Source: Brevundimonas sp. (GTDB taxonomy: Bacteria > Pseudomonadota > Alphaproteobacteria > Caulobacterales > Caulobacteraceae). From it: a stretch of DNA of 6,907 nt. The stretch is from NCBI GenBank assembly GCA_024711185.1, contig JANJTI010000038.1, positions 1 through 6,907 on the forward strand. Direction: 5' to 3'. The notes under the pieces were generated by a model that saw nothing but the letters and a program-made list of their open reading frames with translations, had not been told where the DNA came from and ran no database searches. Shown here piece by piece: positions 6,156-6,907 of the stretch; the stretch's first letter is position 1; each line of letters starts with the position of its first letter. The position numbers were made by a program, and so were the translations under genes.

Positions 6156-6164
6156 ATGATATCA
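6156..6164 (-). promoter_or_regulatory. Possible extended -10 of the toxin-antitoxin module
   Basis: Read on the minus strand this is TGATATCAT, close to TGnTATAAT. The expected start of transcription would fall at about 6149, right at the ATG at 6148, giving a leaderless antitoxin mRNA. No good -35 is seen (TTCGGG at the right distance). The 8-base palindrome TGATATCA here could also be part of an operator. Weak evidence. Confidence 0.2.
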
Positions 6165-6172
6165 CAGGTCGA

Positions 6173-6907
6173 TCAGCGCCCGAACTTCTGGAACTTGATC
6201 CGGTGCGGGATCAGGCTGTCGGCCCCGAGGCGGCGCTTCTTGTCCTCCTCATAGGCCTCGAAGTTGCCCTCGAACCACTCCACGTGGCTGTCGCCCTCGA
6301 AGGCGAGGATGTGGGTGGCCAGACGGTCGAGGAACCAGCGGTCGTGGCTGATGACCACGGCGCAGCCGGCGAACTCCTCCAGCGCCTCCTCGAGGTTCTG
6401 CAGCGTCTCGATGTCGAGGTCGTTGGTCGGTTCGTCGAGCAGGATCAGGTTGCCGCCGGTGGCCAGGGTCTTGGCCAGGTGCACGCGGTTGCGCTCGCCG
6501 CCCGACAGCAGGCCGACCTTCTTCTGCTGGTCGCCGCCCTTGAAGTTGAAGCTGCCGACGTAGGCGCGGGTGTTGATCTCGCGCTTGCCGACCATCATCA
6601 CGTCGGTGCCGCCCGAGATGGCCTGCCAGATGGTGTCCTCCGGCTTCAGGTCGTCGCGCGACTGGTCGACATAGGCCAGCTTGACCGTCTCGCCGACGCG
6701 GATCGTGCCGGCGTCGGGCTGCTCCTGTCCGGTGATCATGCGGAACAGGGTCGACTTGCCGGCGCCGTTGGGGCCGATCACGCCGACGATGCCGTTGGGC
6801 GGCAGCTTGAACGACAGGTCCTTGAACAGCAGCTTGTCGCCGTAGGACTTCTCCAGCCCCTCGACCTCCAGCACCACATTGCCGAGGCGCGGCCCCGGCG
6901 GGATCTG
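6173..6907 (-). CDS. ettA: Energy-dependent translational throttle protein EttA (ABC-F ATPase), C-terminal part
   Basis: The last 244 residues of an open frame that continues past the right edge. They begin at [10 protein letters not shown] and cover the whole second ATP-binding domain: Walker [10 protein letters not shown], signature [14 protein letters not shown], Walker [17 protein letters not shown] and switch histidine in [11 protein letters not shown]. The C-terminal [19 protein letters not shown]...[10 protein letters not shown] is very close to E. coli EttA (LGADALEPKRIKY), which separates it from Uup and other ABC-F proteins. EttA binds the ribosomal E site and gates entry of the 70S initiation complex into elongation according to ATP/ADP level. 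Against the 555-residue E. coli protein, the first ATPase domain and the interdomain linker are outside the window. All catalytic motifs seen are intact. The DUF433 gene follows 15-24 bases downstream on the same strand. Confidence 0.95.
   Translation of the reverse strand, partial: QIPPGPRLGNVVLEVEGLEKSYGDKLLFKDLSFKLPPNGIVGVIGPNGAGKSTLFRMITGQEQPDAGTIRVGETVKLAYVDQSRDDLKPEDTIWQAISGGTDVMMVGKREINTRAYVGSFNFKGGDQQKKVGLLSGGERNRVHLAKTLATGGNLILLDEPTNDLDIETLQNLEEALEEFAGCAVVISHDRWFLDRLATHILAFEGDSHVEWFEGNFEAYEEDKKRRLGADSLIPHRIKFQKFGR

Noticed and set aside
5589..6157. New defence system made of DUF433, DUF5615 and the dehydrogenase
   Set aside because: The first two genes fit a known toxin-antitoxin type, the third is an ordinary metabolic family, and there are no other defence genes nearby; kept only as a coupling observation.
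1..6907. tRNA, rRNA, CRISPR, insertion sequence or prophage features
   Set aside because: No cloverleaf, direct-repeat array, transposase or terminal inverted repeats were seen on reading either strand.

Overview
The window is GC-rich, tightly packed bacterial chromosome, with GTG and TTG starts and repeated 4-base ATGA or GTGA gene overlaps. The split methionine synthase, the sahR-metF-metH gene order and the protein styles point to an alphaproteobacterium, most likely Caulobacterales (Caulobacter or Brevundimonas-like). This is inference from family recognition, not from a search.

Left part (1-3144, minus strand, read from right to left): a methyl-cycle operon. It starts at a near-perfect 24-bp palindromic operator (3121-3144) that overlaps the start of an ArsR-type regulator fused to a SAM-dependent methyltransferase domain (SahR type). 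metF (methylenetetrahydrofolate reductase) follows, then a stand-alone homocysteine-binding module of methionine synthase (metH N-terminal gene), then the first 45 codons of the folate-binding part of metH as a separate gene. metF makes 5-methyl-THF, the two MetH polypeptides use it to methylate homocysteine, and the regulator probably senses the state of the SAM/SAH cycle and represses its own operon. sahR/metF and metF/metH1 overlap by 4 bases; the two metH pieces are 1 base apart.

Middle (3145-4586): a divergent plus-strand gene for a small exported EF-hand protein with a Met/Pro-rich tail, whose leader begins at the sahR operator. It meets, with no base between the stop codons, a minus-strand gene of the DUF6065 type (function unknown).

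Right part (4587-6907, minus strand): a D-isomer-specific 2-hydroxyacid dehydrogenase lies downstream of, and overlaps by 4 bases, a DUF433/DUF5615 pair that looks like a VapBC-like antitoxin/PIN-like toxin module. Upstream of that is the C-terminal half of the ABC-F translation factor EttA, cut by the window edge. The toxin gene sampled has lower GC than the flanking dehydrogenase, suggesting a module inserted between ettA and the dehydrogenase.

No tRNA, rRNA, CRISPR array, insertion sequence or phage feature was seen. No clearly new system was found. The points most worth following are the operator that also carries the regulator's start signals, the metH split at an exact domain linker, and the toxin gene translationally coupled to a metabolic enzyme.
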